Assembly (NCBI GenBank): GCA_039602395.1
Contig: JBCNJP010000027.1
Span: forward strand, 34,047,841-34,111,840
Direction of reading: 5' to 3'
Length of the DNA stretch: 64,000 nucleotides
Source of the DNA: Deinandra increscens subsp. villosa
Taxonomy: Eukaryota; Streptophyta; Magnoliopsida; Asterales; Asteraceae
The translations under genes were made by a program, and so were the position numbers. The notes under the pieces were generated by a model. It searched no databases, was not told the DNA's origin, and saw nothing but the letters and a program-made list of their open reading frames with translations. Shown piece by piece: positions 53,361-64,000 of the stretch. Position 1 is the stretch's first letter. Every line of letters begins with the position of its first letter.

Positions 53361-54944
53361 CAATGTTTTGTGAGCTCTAGACGTGCCTTTTAGAAGCAAG
53401 GATGTTGCAGTTATAAAGTTTGTAATACTCGTACTGCTGGTATACAAGAAGTCAACCTATAATACATCTTCGTATCACACGTAATATAAAAAAAAACAAA
53501 ACAATTTTAACAAGTATTATATAGTTTATCATGCTCCCTCTAATTTCCTGTGCCAAAACAAGAAGTGCCATGTTTCTCCATCCAGCAAAAAACAATATAG
53601 AGTACTTGAAGAAACCAAAACCGACTGGTTCCTTAGGTAATCGAGTGAGCCGGAGAGGATAAGCTAACTGGGACAATAAACCTGCACACTATGAACAAAC
53701 ACGTCAAGGCGTTACGAGGTGAGCCGGAGAGGGACCCTCGTATCGGCCCTCCGGCGTGAGAATCAGTATTGGATGAGAGTAATATTTTAGTGAGTGACAG
53801 AGAGAGAGTAGCTGACCTCTTTATGAATTCTGAGTTTACCATTTATAGGCAGCAAACTAGGGTTTCCTTGAGCCCCTGTGACGTCAGCGCGTGCATGGCA
53901 CGGCGAGTGGGAGGATATCTCAGGTGTTTCTCTGTCTTACGTGTCGTCTTCTTATTGGTCTAGGACCACATGCAAGAATACTGATTGTTAGAGTGGGGGC
54001 CACTCTCCAATGGGTGACTAAAATGCTCTAACGGATTTGCACATGGGTGTATATGCACATGTGCCTATTCGCATGTGTCGAGAAGAAGCCGTTGCTTCTT
54101 CTCCAAGTTTGGGCCTTTATTTGGCGGGCCTGGCCTTATGTTAGCCCACAGGACCCATTTTCATGTTGGGCTTGGGCCCAGAGGATAGATTTGGTATCTA
54201 TCCTCTTCAAGTCTTCCCTAGTCCTGTGCGTAAGAATTAGCGCGGGACTAAGAAAGTAGTATTTTGGCGGGAGTTTTTTTTTTGCTCATGTCTTCTAGGG
54301 AATCCTTGGTGGGTAGATTTTGTATTATCCGTGCTGGTCCTTTTACTTGCACGGTTAAAGTTTTACAAGATGCACGGAAGTGAAGGCGGATGATCATCCC
54401 CTTTTTATTGTTGCGGGAGGTGACTTAACGCAGAAAATAATTTCTATTGGCATTTCACAAGTTTCCTTGGCTATGCGAACGCGGACTATTTTCTGATTGA
54501 ATTCATATATATTTTTCTTGGGGAACTGGTGCCTGATAAGTGGATTGTGACGATAAGTAGAATAGCTGACCAGGAGACAACTTCATTAAATGCTTGGTTA
54601 CCAAACGTCACTTATCAGTGCAGTTTTTACGGCGATGGCGTGATGTCACGCCTGCAGGATACTGTTTCGCAGGGACACGTGTCGTCGCCGGGCACGCGCA
54701 CGATCTCCCTTACTTTTTGCCAACTATCAGGGACACGTGTCGCCATCCTCTTGTTTTGCCCGTTCGAATTCGACGGTCTAGATTGCATGGAAGTGATCGG
54801 GTTTTTAGTATAAAAACCCCCTTTTCCCCCCATAAAATTTTACCTTCTTCTTCTTCCGAAAACCCTAGAATTTTTCTCTGCCATTTTCTTCCTTTCCTTC
54901 CTCCTTCTTCGTTGCGAGACTACATTTTCTCGTTACACTTGGCC
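53361..54944. other. Repeat-like leader region, minus-strand TATA at 53849
   Basis: The minus strand has CCTATAAATGG (53850-53840), then a CT-rich leader down to about 53650, like an LTR promoter firing leftwards. 54820-54944, just before the gag-like gene, is CT-rich with AAAACCCTAG, a typical 5'UTR. LTR limits could not be set. Confidence 0.4.
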
Positions 54945-56846
54945 ATGGCTGCTTCTGTGATGTCCAAGTATCCCTTAGATTGGAAGGAGGCAGACTTTAC
55001 GTCTTTCCTGGGCTCATATGGTCTTTCTGACAAGAAGTATGGGGCCGTTCTTCCGAGACAAGGCAGTTTGATCACTGCTTTTCCTGAGGACAAAATCGCC
55101 TTGTATTCTGATTTTTTTGCCTTCTCTCATCTCAGAATCCCCATGTCTGGTTTCTGTGCCCATGTTTTTGAGGTTTTTCAGATTCATCTTTCTCAGTTTC
55201 ATCCTCTTGGTTTGGCCAAGGTTTTCCATTTCGAATTTGTTCTTCGCAGCCTTCGGCGGACACCCTCTATTGAACTTTTCAAAGCCTTCTTTAAACTGGT
55301 GAAGAAGGGGGACTGGTACACTTTTGACAAACGGGGTGGTGACAACTTGGCGGGTGCCATTCCTGATGCTAGCGCAGACCGTCAGTGGCGGAAGAAATTC
55401 TTCTTTGTAAATGTCGGCGTTATTCCGGTAAACATGGTGAGGCGGATTGGCGCGGATATTATTGTCGACTTGACTGCACTGCCCGCCACACTGAAGTCCC
55501 CGCCATACCTTTGGCTAAAGGACAACCCTACTGACCTCCAGGTTTTTGGGGAAGGCGGGTTAGTGCGGCTGGGAATGAGCCGCGAATGGGATCTTAAGCG
55601 GACAGTTCCGGATTTTGAGCGGAGAGAAAATTCCGCCGTTTCAGGTGACATCCATGATCTTCTCGATTGAACGTTCAAATCTTTTGGCTAGGATGTTGCC
55701 TGGCACGGTACAATCATTGGTTCTGCGGGAAATTTCTTCCTGTGGTTTATGGCGGTACCGGACCAGGCTTCATTCCTGGTCAAACTTTTCTTGAGCCAGG
55801 TATGTTTCCTTTCCCCTCTTGTTGGCGCGGGTGTTCTTACTTTCTGTTTTCTTTTTTGTGGCCAGGTCCGGTGGTGTGGATGGAACTTTTGTTCCCACAT
55901 TTGAAGAAAGGTTTGAGATATGTCCCCAAGAGATTGGCGGATGGCGAAGTTCCAATACTGGACAGGACCGTTCACTGTTTTGTTCATCCGCATTTAGATG
56001 GGTCCTGGGATCCTATCCGCGTCTTGAACCTTAAACCTGATGTACGTGCAGGTTTATACTTTTTTATTGTTTTGCTAGCCGCTCAATTGCTTACTGTCGT
56101 CGTTTTTTCTTCAGGGTTCCTCCGCCAGAGTTAATGCGGAGTATCTAGAAGATTACCTGCCTGGTTGCGGGATTGCTGGGGTGATTTTTCCTGGCGAGGA
56201 GGCTGATGGTCAGGGTATGGTTATCCTTCCCCAATTCATGACCTCCTGGAGTATCGGGGAGGTTGCGGAGCGTGAGGCTGCAGAGAGGGAGGCGCGTAAT
56301 GCCTCTGCCTCTTCTGGTCCTTCTAAGAAGAGGAAAGGGAAGGAAATTGTTTCTTTAAAGTCTCCTTCGCGTCCTAAAAAGAAGAAGGGGGTTGTATCCC
56401 AAATGGTTCTGGATTCTCGCAACAGTGAGTGTTTGTTGATTTCTGGATTCCGTTCTGCTTTTTTCTCCTGGCGTTCTAACTTCTATTGTTTTTCCTTTTT
56501 CAGAGTATCTTGAGGTCATTGATCCTGAAATTGCTTCTCCGCCCCCGCTCCCTCCCCATGGTAAAGGCAAGGGTTTTTTCAGCGTTGCGGGTCTTAAGGT
56601 TACTTTGAGGCCGCAAGAAGCTGGTAAATCGTCGGACTCCCTCGAATTGACCCGCCAATCCTCCGCAATTAATACTACCAACCCTGAGGCCCGGGAAGCC
56701 CAGCTTCAGAAGGTTAGGGAGGCTGCGGAGAAAAGGAAAAAGGCCGCCGAGGAGGCCCTTCAGAGGGATGTAGAGGAGGCCAACCTTGCTGATATGGTTG
56801 TGTCTCCTGAACAAGTTGATTTGGAGGTGGACGACGTAGAGAAGTG
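54945..56846 (+). pseudogene. Gypsy-type plant 'putative transposase' (PF04195-like) gene, five exons, 3'-truncated
   Basis: The predicted exons 54945-55644, 55692-55799, 55866-56041, 56115-56424 and 56504-56846 have GT-AG introns of 47-79 bp and consistent phases. The protein starts MAASVMSKYPLDW. The region LPRQGSLITAFPEDKIALYS to FKAFFKLVKKGDWYTF matches the style of the plant domain annotated as putative gypsy-type transposon, found in gag-like proteins of large LTR elements. The fourth exon has an Ala/Glu-rich segment and a Lys-rich nuclear-signal-like patch (KKRKGKE, RPKKKKG). The fifth begins a coiled coil (AREAQLQKVREAAEKRKKAA). At 56846 the frame runs into unrelated copia sequence and is lost. 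Domain naming is from memory of the family. Confidence 0.7.
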
Positions 56847-57640
56847 TTTTTCGATCAGGGACTTTTCGATCGGGTCGAAAAGTCCTATTTCATCGAAATT
56901 TTTTTTCGTTTTTACCAATTGCGAAACCTTTTCCAATTGTAAAACAGGATTTTTAAATTAATCGAAAAGCTAGAATCTTGTTTTGGTTACCCCCTTCCAA
57001 GTTTTATTCCCGGTAATTAATTAAAATCATAGGTGGCTCGTGATACCACTGTTGGGTTGTATAACAATTATCAAAACACGAGTACGCAACGGAAAGAATC
57101 CTATGAATTAATCTAACTAACCGGTTTTAGAACGTGTACCTTTTTAGCTCGGCAAGACTTGATCTCTTGGAGGATTTAACACAAATCCCTCTACGATCGC
57201 ACACACGACACACCAATGCTATGTGCTAGCAACCGATCACGAACTCCTCTTGATGTAGGCTTGGTCGAACCACACAAGAATCGAAACCTCCCTTGGGTTT
57301 TTCTTGTTGCCGAATTCGAGAGAGTAGAGAGAGAGAATTAGGGTTTGCACCTTTATCAGATAAATGCAACCAGCACCTCAACCTTAAACTGAAAGAGTCT
57401 ATTTATAGGTTTAGAGGAACTTGATAAGCAAGTTAGGGCTTGGGATAGGCATAACCGAATTTCGGCCTTAAGGCTTATCCCAAACCTTTTCCTAATTGTA
57501 ATCCAATTACAACTCTCTCTAATTACAACTAACACCCCTCTGTTAACAATTAACTGTTAGTTTTTAACGAAACCTCGTTAAATGTTCGTGATAAATATTA
57601 ATTAACCATTAATTAATATTAATACATTTGGTGTCGAGAC
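56847..57640 (-). mobile_element. Reverse-oriented copia LTR with primer site
   Basis: On the minus strand an LTR ends ATACAACCCAACA at about 57052, followed by the primer site TGGTATCACGAGCC and about 190 bp of internal sequence, then the truncated gag-like gene. The LTR contains a TATA box (CCTATAAATAGAC, minus strand, near 57405) and an AAACCCTAATTCTCTCTC leader. The LTR start is not fixed; no coding region remains. Confidence 0.65.
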
Positions 57641-59567
57641 GTGTGACCCCGTAGGGTTCAAAATCTAAAATTGTTGATGTTATGTGAATCCCATGGTGCT
57701 AGGAACATCATTTGTAGCATAAATTTCGAATTTGATAGTCAATTGGTGAAGTAGTCACCAAATACTTCATGTTGAGTCTCCATGTTAGATGACTACTAAA
57801 GAGAGTCATAAAGTTTGTTCCATTAACTGATTTCTATCATGATTATGATGTTATGTGATGAAATTGGTTGTATTAAGATGGGTTGGAAGGGATTCCACCT
57901 AATTGATGCTAAATGGTAGGTTGCAATGTTTAGAAGAATGAATTTCATGAACCTACAATATTAAGCACGCCAAGTGCTCGATGAAACGCCTAACCTAGAT
58001 GAAATGTTGGAATTCATGACTAAATGTAAGAATGATATACTACTTACAATCATGAAATAAGAATGTGCTTGATATGTGAAATCCATGCTTATAAAGTGTG
58101 TTAAAGGAGATGGTATAAAACCATAAAAATGATAAAAAATCTAGTTGTGGGGCTGTTTTGAAAGTGTTGTACAAGATCACTCGTATGTCCGTTTGGGATG
58201 TATGATATACGATCGAAAAACTTGTTGTGAATACTATGTTTCGTGTTTGAACACTTGAAACTGAATCTGACTTATAATGGGTCAAAACTACACGTTAATA
58301 TGGCCATTTAATTTTCCAGCATGCTGTTTGGAAATAAATGTAGTTGTTGTCCTGTTTTTAGAAAACTTGTATAAAATCACAGAAAAATCGTTAGAGGGTG
58401 TGCCATATATGGCTAGAAAGGTCTTTCAGTATACTACATTCCATCTTTAAACATGGAATGCTGGAAAAAATATTAGAATGGTCAAAATGGCCAATTACAG
58501 CAGCATAGCTGAAAAAATGTGCACAAAAATATTACCTTTTAAAATCAATTAAGATTGAAGTTGTGATTATACTTGCTCTATACATGTATGAAAGTTGAAT
58601 TTGCATATTATATGACCTATATGATATGTGAATAGTGCAATTATATGTGTTCGTATGTAAATTGTTGGTTGGACTTATAAGTCAAACTGATGGTTTCAAT
58701 TCAAACATAAAATATGATGAATATGCATATGAAAATTGTTAGTACCTAAATGGCTAGATAAGTCATGAAAGGGAATACTAATGACTTAAATGTTGACCAT
58801 TGAAAAAGCTAGGTTTTGAGCTTGGAATCAAATGGGTCAACCGGATGAAGTGGTAAAGGAATTTAGGATGAATCGAGGTAAGTATTACTTACACCCTATA
58901 AGGTAGCTAATGTGCTATGATATATGTTCCTACCATGTTATGAATGGATTATGAAACAATTAAGGTACCCACATAAGAGTAAGTAGATTACCAGAAAGTT
59001 AAATGGAAACCTTGAATTGTCAGGGTAAAGTGTGTGTTTAAATATCGGGTTGAAATACATAAACGGTCCATCAAAACCACACTAGAATGCAAAAAAATGT
59101 TGCCTAGTGGTTATATGACTAGCTGAAGCCCATGTTAATGGGTCAAACATATTAAATGGCTCTAAGGAGCCACAAATATGAAATTGCTTTATTGTCGAGT
59201 AACATTGTTTATGTTACAAGTGTCAATTTATGGAAATGTAGATTGTGTAATCTCATAATAATGAAATAAGCCATGATCTACTCTAAACCAAGGGGTGATG
59301 AATGGTTAGGAACCATGAAGCCTCATTGCCTAAAGGCTCTCCAATCACAAAATTGACCATAAGCAAGATTCCAAGGAATCACAAAATAACTTAATAAGTT
59401 GCAATGGGCGGAAATGGGGCAATGGAACCATCGCCATGTAACGGGTAATGGAGGATCATAAATGGTTTATAGAACCATAGATCCTCAATGCTAGAATAAT
59501 GGTCAATCAATGAATTGGGAGGCGCCAAAGGCATGGACCCGTCCTAACGGGTCAATCGGGTAAATAA

Positions 59568-59963
59568 TGTAACATCCCACATTGGTGGGGAGGAGAACTA
59601 AGCATCGCTTTATAAGGGTGTGGATACCTCCCCCACCAAGACGCGTTTTAAATCCGTGAAGGGTGGATGCCTGAGGGCATGCCGGCTGCCAAAGCGGACA
59701 ATATCTTGGTGCCACGGGCCTGGGCTGTTACAGATGGTATCAGAGTTGGTTGTCGGCCAGTGTGCCAGCGAGGACGCTGGTCCCCTAAGGGGGAGGATTG
59801 TAACATCCCACATTGGTGGGGAGGAGAACTAAGCATCGCTTTATAAGGGTGTGGATACCTCCCCCACAAAGACGCGTTTTAAATCCGTGAGGGGTGGATG
59901 TCTGAGGGCATGCCGGCAGCCAAAGCGGACAATATCTTGGTGCGACGGGCCTGGGCTGTTACA
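59568..59963 (+). mobile_element. Complete TRIM (terminal-repeat retrotransposon in miniature), 396 bp
   Basis: Two 165-bp LTRs (59568-59732 and 59799-59963; TGTAACATCC to GGGCTGTTACA) are separated by 66 bp. The internal part has a Met-type primer site TGGTATCAGAG and a purine tract TAAGGGGGAGGAT. The TSD AATAA is at 59563-59567 and 59964-59968. The LTRs differ at only a few positions (CACCAAG/CACAAAG, GTGAAGGG/GTGAGGGG, GCCTGAGG/GTCTGAGG). There is no coding capacity. Confidence 0.95.
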
Positions 59964-60449
59964 AATAAGTTGTAAACTTATGAAAATGGGTGACTATGAA
60001 ACCCAACAAAGAAATTGTGTGTTAATAATATGAATATGTGAACCGGGTCCTTAGACCTTAAGCAAAAAGGATGATATAGTCATGAAGGCCATAGTGGACA
60101 CATTGACTAGATGATGGTGCTAACCAGGTTTAATGTCTTTAATGATTTGCATGCCATAAATTTGATTTGTATGAAGGTGATGCATCATAACATTGGGTAA
60201 AATGAAGCCTTTTGGGTAATGAGCCCTTAATAGGTCAAACGGGTCAGATAAACCCATTAGGTAAGTAAGAATTATTAAACATTGGTTAGTGGTTGTTGTA
60301 TGCATAACAAACATGATTTATATGTGTTTTGAAGCTCTATGAAGCATGATCAAAGACCCCACCTGGTTCAAAATGATCTGGTGCAAAACCGGGCAAGGAG
60401 GCCAAACATTGGCTAAGTATAGATTTGACCGAAATTGGCCAAATCCCTG

Positions 60450-60560
60450 GAAAGTTGGCTCCAAGCGTATCGCTTGGAGCAACTGATTCCTTAGGCGATA
60501 CGCCTAGAGGAGCAGGCGTATCGCTTGGATCCTCATTCATCCTAGGCGATACGCTTGGGA
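60450..60560. repeat. Palindromic array in second gypsy LTR
   Basis: AAGCGTATCGCTT, AGGCGATACGCCT, AGGCGTATCGCTT and AGGCGATACGCTT follow within 100 bp. They form nested hairpins at the position equivalent to 10810-10960 of the other LTR. Confidence 0.8.
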
Positions 60561-61144
60561 TCAAAAAAATGGTTTTTGTGGTTTTTATTTCATTGTTAAT
60601 TATTGATTATATTTGTTATGCAATAGAAACTCACTATTGAAAGTGAGTATGTTGCAGGTAAGGTGAAAGCTTGAAGGATGCTAATCAAGTGCAAGGTGGA
60701 CCGATCACACGAATACTGGCGAAACGATTTATCTTTTTGTATAATGAAACTATGTGAAGCATAGTGAACAACTTTTGGATATCAAACACTACCTAAGGGT
60801 ATATTTTGTAAATGTAAACCTCAGTGATGGGTTTATGGTTGTCAATCTATGGAATTTGTATAAAAATTTTCTGGGACCGATTTTAACGTTATAAATATTC
60901 AAGTTTGACATCAAATTTTATACGGATGTTACAAAACTTAACAGTTTCGGTTTTTTTACCCTCGGTTCGGTTCAATTTTCGGTTTAAACCCGAAAAACAA
61001 AATTGCCAAAAAAAGTCTAAACTTATAAACTCTTTACTTAGATATATTAGCCAATGGGTCAATAATCTAAAAAAGACTTATGATTAAGTTAAAAATAGTC
61101 AACCCATCACCTCTCTTTTATAAGCAAGGACACATGTTATAAAC

Positions 61145-61745
61145 AACTAGGGCTGGCAATTCTTTACATAACCCGAACACGACATGAGAAAAAATAGATT
61201 TTTAGTCAACAATATATGACCTGTTTTCTTAAACATGTTAATCCGAACCCGACCTGTTATATAAGCGAGTCGACCTGTTAACTCGTTTAAGGGTTTCTTA
61301 AATGTAAGTATTTATATTATAGAGATAAAAATGTTAATATTTAATCTTAAATACCTTGATTTTTAGCTCTTACCTCTATATATAAATTTTTAAAAGTCGT
61401 TTAATTTCCTGTTTTATTAGTTTTTACTTTCAACAGTTTTATTTTATTAGTTATAAATACTTATTCTCAATATTATCTATTTGTTTCTTCTTATATCGAG
61501 TTAAATATATAAACATAAGTTTTCATCTGAGTATATCAATTAATGTTTATATCGTTACTAAGTCATTAGGTATTACTCATTTTTATAAATAAATATAAAA
61601 CGGGTTGACTTAAAACGCGACCCAAACGCAACAAGAATTTAAGTGGATCCACACGTCATGACACAAATAGTTAAATGAGTTAAGCTATAGTTAAAGGAAT
61701 CAACTCGTTAACCCGCCAACCCACCAATGCAACATGATTAAAAAA
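61145..61745. repeat. Degraded hAT-like repeat with CCCGAACACGAC words
   Basis: It starts TAGGGCTGGCAA, like hAT ends, and carries ACCCGAACACGAC and GAACCCGACC on the left and CGGGTTGAC and AACTCGTTAACCCGCC on the right. No matching right TIR or TSD is found, so it is truncated or diverged. Confidence 0.4.
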
Positions 61746-62600
61746 AAATTAAGAGCATGCACGGTATGTTTCTTAAAAAATATGTGAGTGTAAATCTGTA
61801 TAATTTAAGGTTTGGTTGTGAGTGCTTGTGAGTAGAGGAGTGAGAAAATCTTTACAAAATCTGTATATTTGACAAAAAGTTTGGTGATTTGCTAAAATTT
61901 AGGGATTGGAAAAGAGAGAAAATGTAATAATAAAGGTATAAAAAATATTATTTAATTATGATTGTAAGTGAAAAAAGAAAAAAGTAATAATAAACGTATA
62001 AATTATAAGGATAAAGATAGAGAACGTGAATATTCTAAGGTAAATCATCCCACGTTGCAAAAAAAAAAACAAACTAATTTGGAAACTCCTCCTTAAACCA
62101 TACACAATGATTTTAGAGAATCGGTGGGCCACCAAAATTAAAGGATAAAACCCTTTAATTTCCACAACCGTATGGTGGAACGATCAAGATCATGAATGCA
62201 ATCCAATTTCACTTTTCATAAATCTAAAATGCGCCTTCAACTACGTCAAAAAAATGAACCGCCGCCAAACAAGACCCCAAATCATGCAAAGTTTTTTTTT
62301 ACCCTTTTTGTCTCGATCTGTATGAACAAAAAGAAATATCCACTTTACCTTCATTTCTTTTCCGAACCGCAAAAATATTTCTTCTTGAATTCTTTTGCCG
62401 CAGTCAAGCAACAAAACCCTTTTCTTATTTTCGACTTTTCTTATATGCCTTGTCTTCCCACCTCAAACTCGAGCTTCACCAGTTTTCTTCATCTCCTATT
62501 TATACTAAACAAACTTGAAATAAAAAAAAAATCTAAAACTAATTAGATAATCAAACACAATCTTATTCTAATGTTGACTCAATTAAATAATTAATAAAAA
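61746..62600. other. Intergenic
   Basis: No gene supported. 62200-62550 has open but unrecognised, low-complexity frames. Confidence 0.35.
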
Positions 62601-62610
62601 TTTATACTAG

Positions 62611-62821
62611 AGTTCGCTCAAATGGTACCCCGGAGACCACTAGCAATGGGAGATCTCTAGTTCGAGGCCTGGTGTTCGAGCTATGAAGGTTTTAGCCAGT
62701 TGTTTGAGGTTTCCTTTAATGATGTTGGTGTAGGTTCGAGTCTTGATCAACGAAAAGACACGATGATATATGACTGTCTCTAGATAACATTTCGACCCAA
62801 ATTTAACCGTTCAAAAAAAAG
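62611..62821 (+). mobile_element. tRNA-derived SINE of a second family
   Basis: A-box-like TCGCTCAAATGGTA and B-box-like AGTTCGAGGCC lie in the head. The tail is CCGTTCAAAAAAAA. Flanks TTATACTAG (62602-62610) and TTATAGTAG (62822-62830) are a probable TSD with one mismatch. The tail is shared with the SINE at 48164 although the bodies differ. Confidence 0.75.
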
Positions 62822-63055
62822 TTATAGTAGTCCAACTAACTGTTATTAGTAAGAAAACTTATTATCATACTAGAAATTTTGTTAGATACTTTTCATGTAG
62901 AGTCCACTTTGAGTCTTTGAGAGTGATAAGTACACGTATTCAACACTTCAGCTAGTCAACATTTTAATAATTTCTTCAGTCCTTATCAATATAATTTAGA
63001 AAATTATAATGCAAAACTAATAAACCATTTCGGCCTTTTGAAGAACCAGTCAACA

Positions 63056-63455
63056 TATATAAAACTTGGATGGTATTATCCAATATGTATGATGAAAAAT
63101 TAAATGGGTTTTTGAGAACTCTTATTTAAATTATTTATTTTATTATATATTTTATAGTTAAATTATCAATTTTGAGTGTGTGGATGAAAACAAACCACTT
63201 ATAATAATTATTTGTTCAGATAATGTATAAATTTTGGATGGTATTATCCAATATATATGATGAAAAATTAAAGGGGTTTTTGAGACCACTTATTTAAATT
63301 ATTTATTTATCATATATCTATGTGTTTTGAGTGTGTGGGATGAACTCAATTGACTTGTAATAGTTATTTCACTTATTTGAGTGGAGAATGTATAAAACTT
63401 GGATGGTATTAATGTATTATCCAATATGTATGTATTATCCAGAATGTATAAAATA
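63056..63455. repeat. 165-168 bp tandem repeat, about 2.2 copies
   Basis: GGATGGTATTATCCAATAT recurs at 63068 and 63236, and in altered form at 63401, giving periods of 168 and 165 bp. The copies share GATGAAAAATTAAA, GGGTTTTTGAGA and TTTTGAGTGTGTGG. AT-rich. Confidence 0.8.
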
Positions 63456-64000
63456 TCTATATATATATAAAAGTTAAGCAATGGCACTTTTTTGCACTAC
63501 CATCATAAATACTATATATGTACTAGCAACAAAGCACGATGTATTACATGTTTAAGCATGTGTCATAAATACAATTAGGCCGTAATAATGGAGGTTTTTA
63601 AATCCTGTTGTAATTATTTAACAGAAGTCGATCGGCTGCTTCATCAATAAGGAGAAATCGACCGGCTGCATCATCATTAAGGAGAAACGATTGGGTTGTT
63701 TGAACCTGCATAATGAATAACCACGGGTTAGTTCAATTGAATGTGAATAAATCTTATATTAAAATCTACATAAATTTGATCATAACTCTCAACCCGATCG
63801 CCTTCTTTAACCTCCTTATCAATAAATCTTAAGTTAATGATGATCAATTTGTAATCCTATATAAACTGTTGTAATCCTCATTTGCTTACCTCCGTGCTCT
63901 CCACCCTCACCCCCCATCTCCGATATCGTGTAAGTTAATATTTGTTAATTGAATACATTTTCATTTGGTAGGTACGTTGTGTGTTTATCAGCATATCATA
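63456..64000 (+). mobile_element. Possible Helitron 5' end
   Basis: At 63456, after an A, TCTATATATATATAAAAG begins, the classic plant Helitron start. The 3' hairpin would be beyond the window. Further on, 63608-63690 has 2-3 copies of a 30-bp repeat (CGGCTGCTTCATCAATAAGG), and 63861 a TATA-like TATATAAAC followed by a CT-rich stretch and a GTAAGT donor, possibly the first exon of a gene outside the window. Confidence 0.4.

Larger units (their letters stand above)
57650..60933 (+). repeat. Tekay-like gypsy LTR, 5'-truncated, with TRIM inserted
   Basis: Landmarks shared with 9021-11330: a GTAGTCACC block, GGGTCAACCGG near 58850 (GGGTCAACCGGGTAAAG at 10649), TTTTCTGGGACC near the 3' end and a GTTACA terminus at 60933. 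No internal region follows, so it is a solo LTR or LTR fragment. Removing the TRIM leaves about 2.9 kb. Confidence 0.65.

Noticed and set aside
54594..54944. Upstream extension of the gag-like frame
   Set aside because: The open frame continues upstream, but MAASVMSK at 54945 follows a CT-rich leader and a good ATG context; the extension looks like leader sequence.
59503..60033. Repeated small frames
   Set aside because: They are translations of the two TRIM LTRs.

Overview
This window is nuclear DNA of a flowering plant, most likely a eudicot of the daisy family (Asteraceae). The evidence is spliced plant genes with GT-AG introns, AT-rich intergenic DNA, Tekay-like and copia LTR retrotransposons with initiator-Met primer sites, tRNA-derived SINEs, and many plant-type DNA transposons. 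The family assignment is an inference from the style of the repeats, not from a database match. I see no bacterial, viral or organellar block and no new defence or biosynthetic system. What is unusual is how finely the transposable elements can be resolved by their target-site duplications (TSDs).

Host genes. Five genes can be modelled: a GDSL esterase/lipase (minus strand, 3983-6187, five exons); a small secreted histidine-rich protein of unknown function (plus, 13774-14400); a GH28 polygalacturonase (minus, 14602-16963, five exons, one-base frameshift in exon 1); a PYL8/PYL9-type abscisic acid receptor (minus, 25851-28852, three exons); and an AP2/ERF transcription factor of the DREB A-6/ERF061 type (minus, 44154-45276, two exons). 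They do not form a pathway.

Layout. 1-1890: Helitron end, minisatellite, SINE and a Pack-MULE carrying a TIR1/AFB F-box fragment. 2388-3257: PIF-like element. 3600-6190: L1 remnant and GDSL gene. 6425-6948: hAT MITE. 7640-12760: 3' part of a Tekay-type gypsy element with its long LTR, running into TRIM-like LTR/primer-site modules and an ACGACCGT-rich repeat. 13100-17400: secreted protein and polygalacturonase genes, convergent. 17411-22585: an intact, very young copia element. 22978-23477: exactly 500 N. 23478-24648: a second copy of the sequence flanking the copia insertion, lacking the copia but carrying a MITE, so the two sides of the gap are probably allelic contigs. 25851-28852: ABA receptor with a SINE in intron 1. 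34296-40821: three related PIF/Harbinger elements, two of which keep parts of ORF1, plus a Helitron; a fourth member lies at 49186. 41068-53352: three hAT elements with element-specific palindromic ends, the ERF gene, a MULE foldback and a second SINE. 54945-56846: intron-containing gypsy-type gag-like gene, truncated. 57050-60933: reverse copia LTR, then a Tekay-like LTR with a complete TRIM inserted. 61140-64000: degraded repeats, a SINE, a 165-168 bp tandem repeat and a possible Helitron start.

Common theme. Several element families here carry dense self-complementary words near their ends, and the word differs from copy to copy (ATCGATT, AACCGGTT, GACCCG, ACGACCGT, CCGTAGCTTACGG, GGCGATACGCC). 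This is the pattern I find most worth following.
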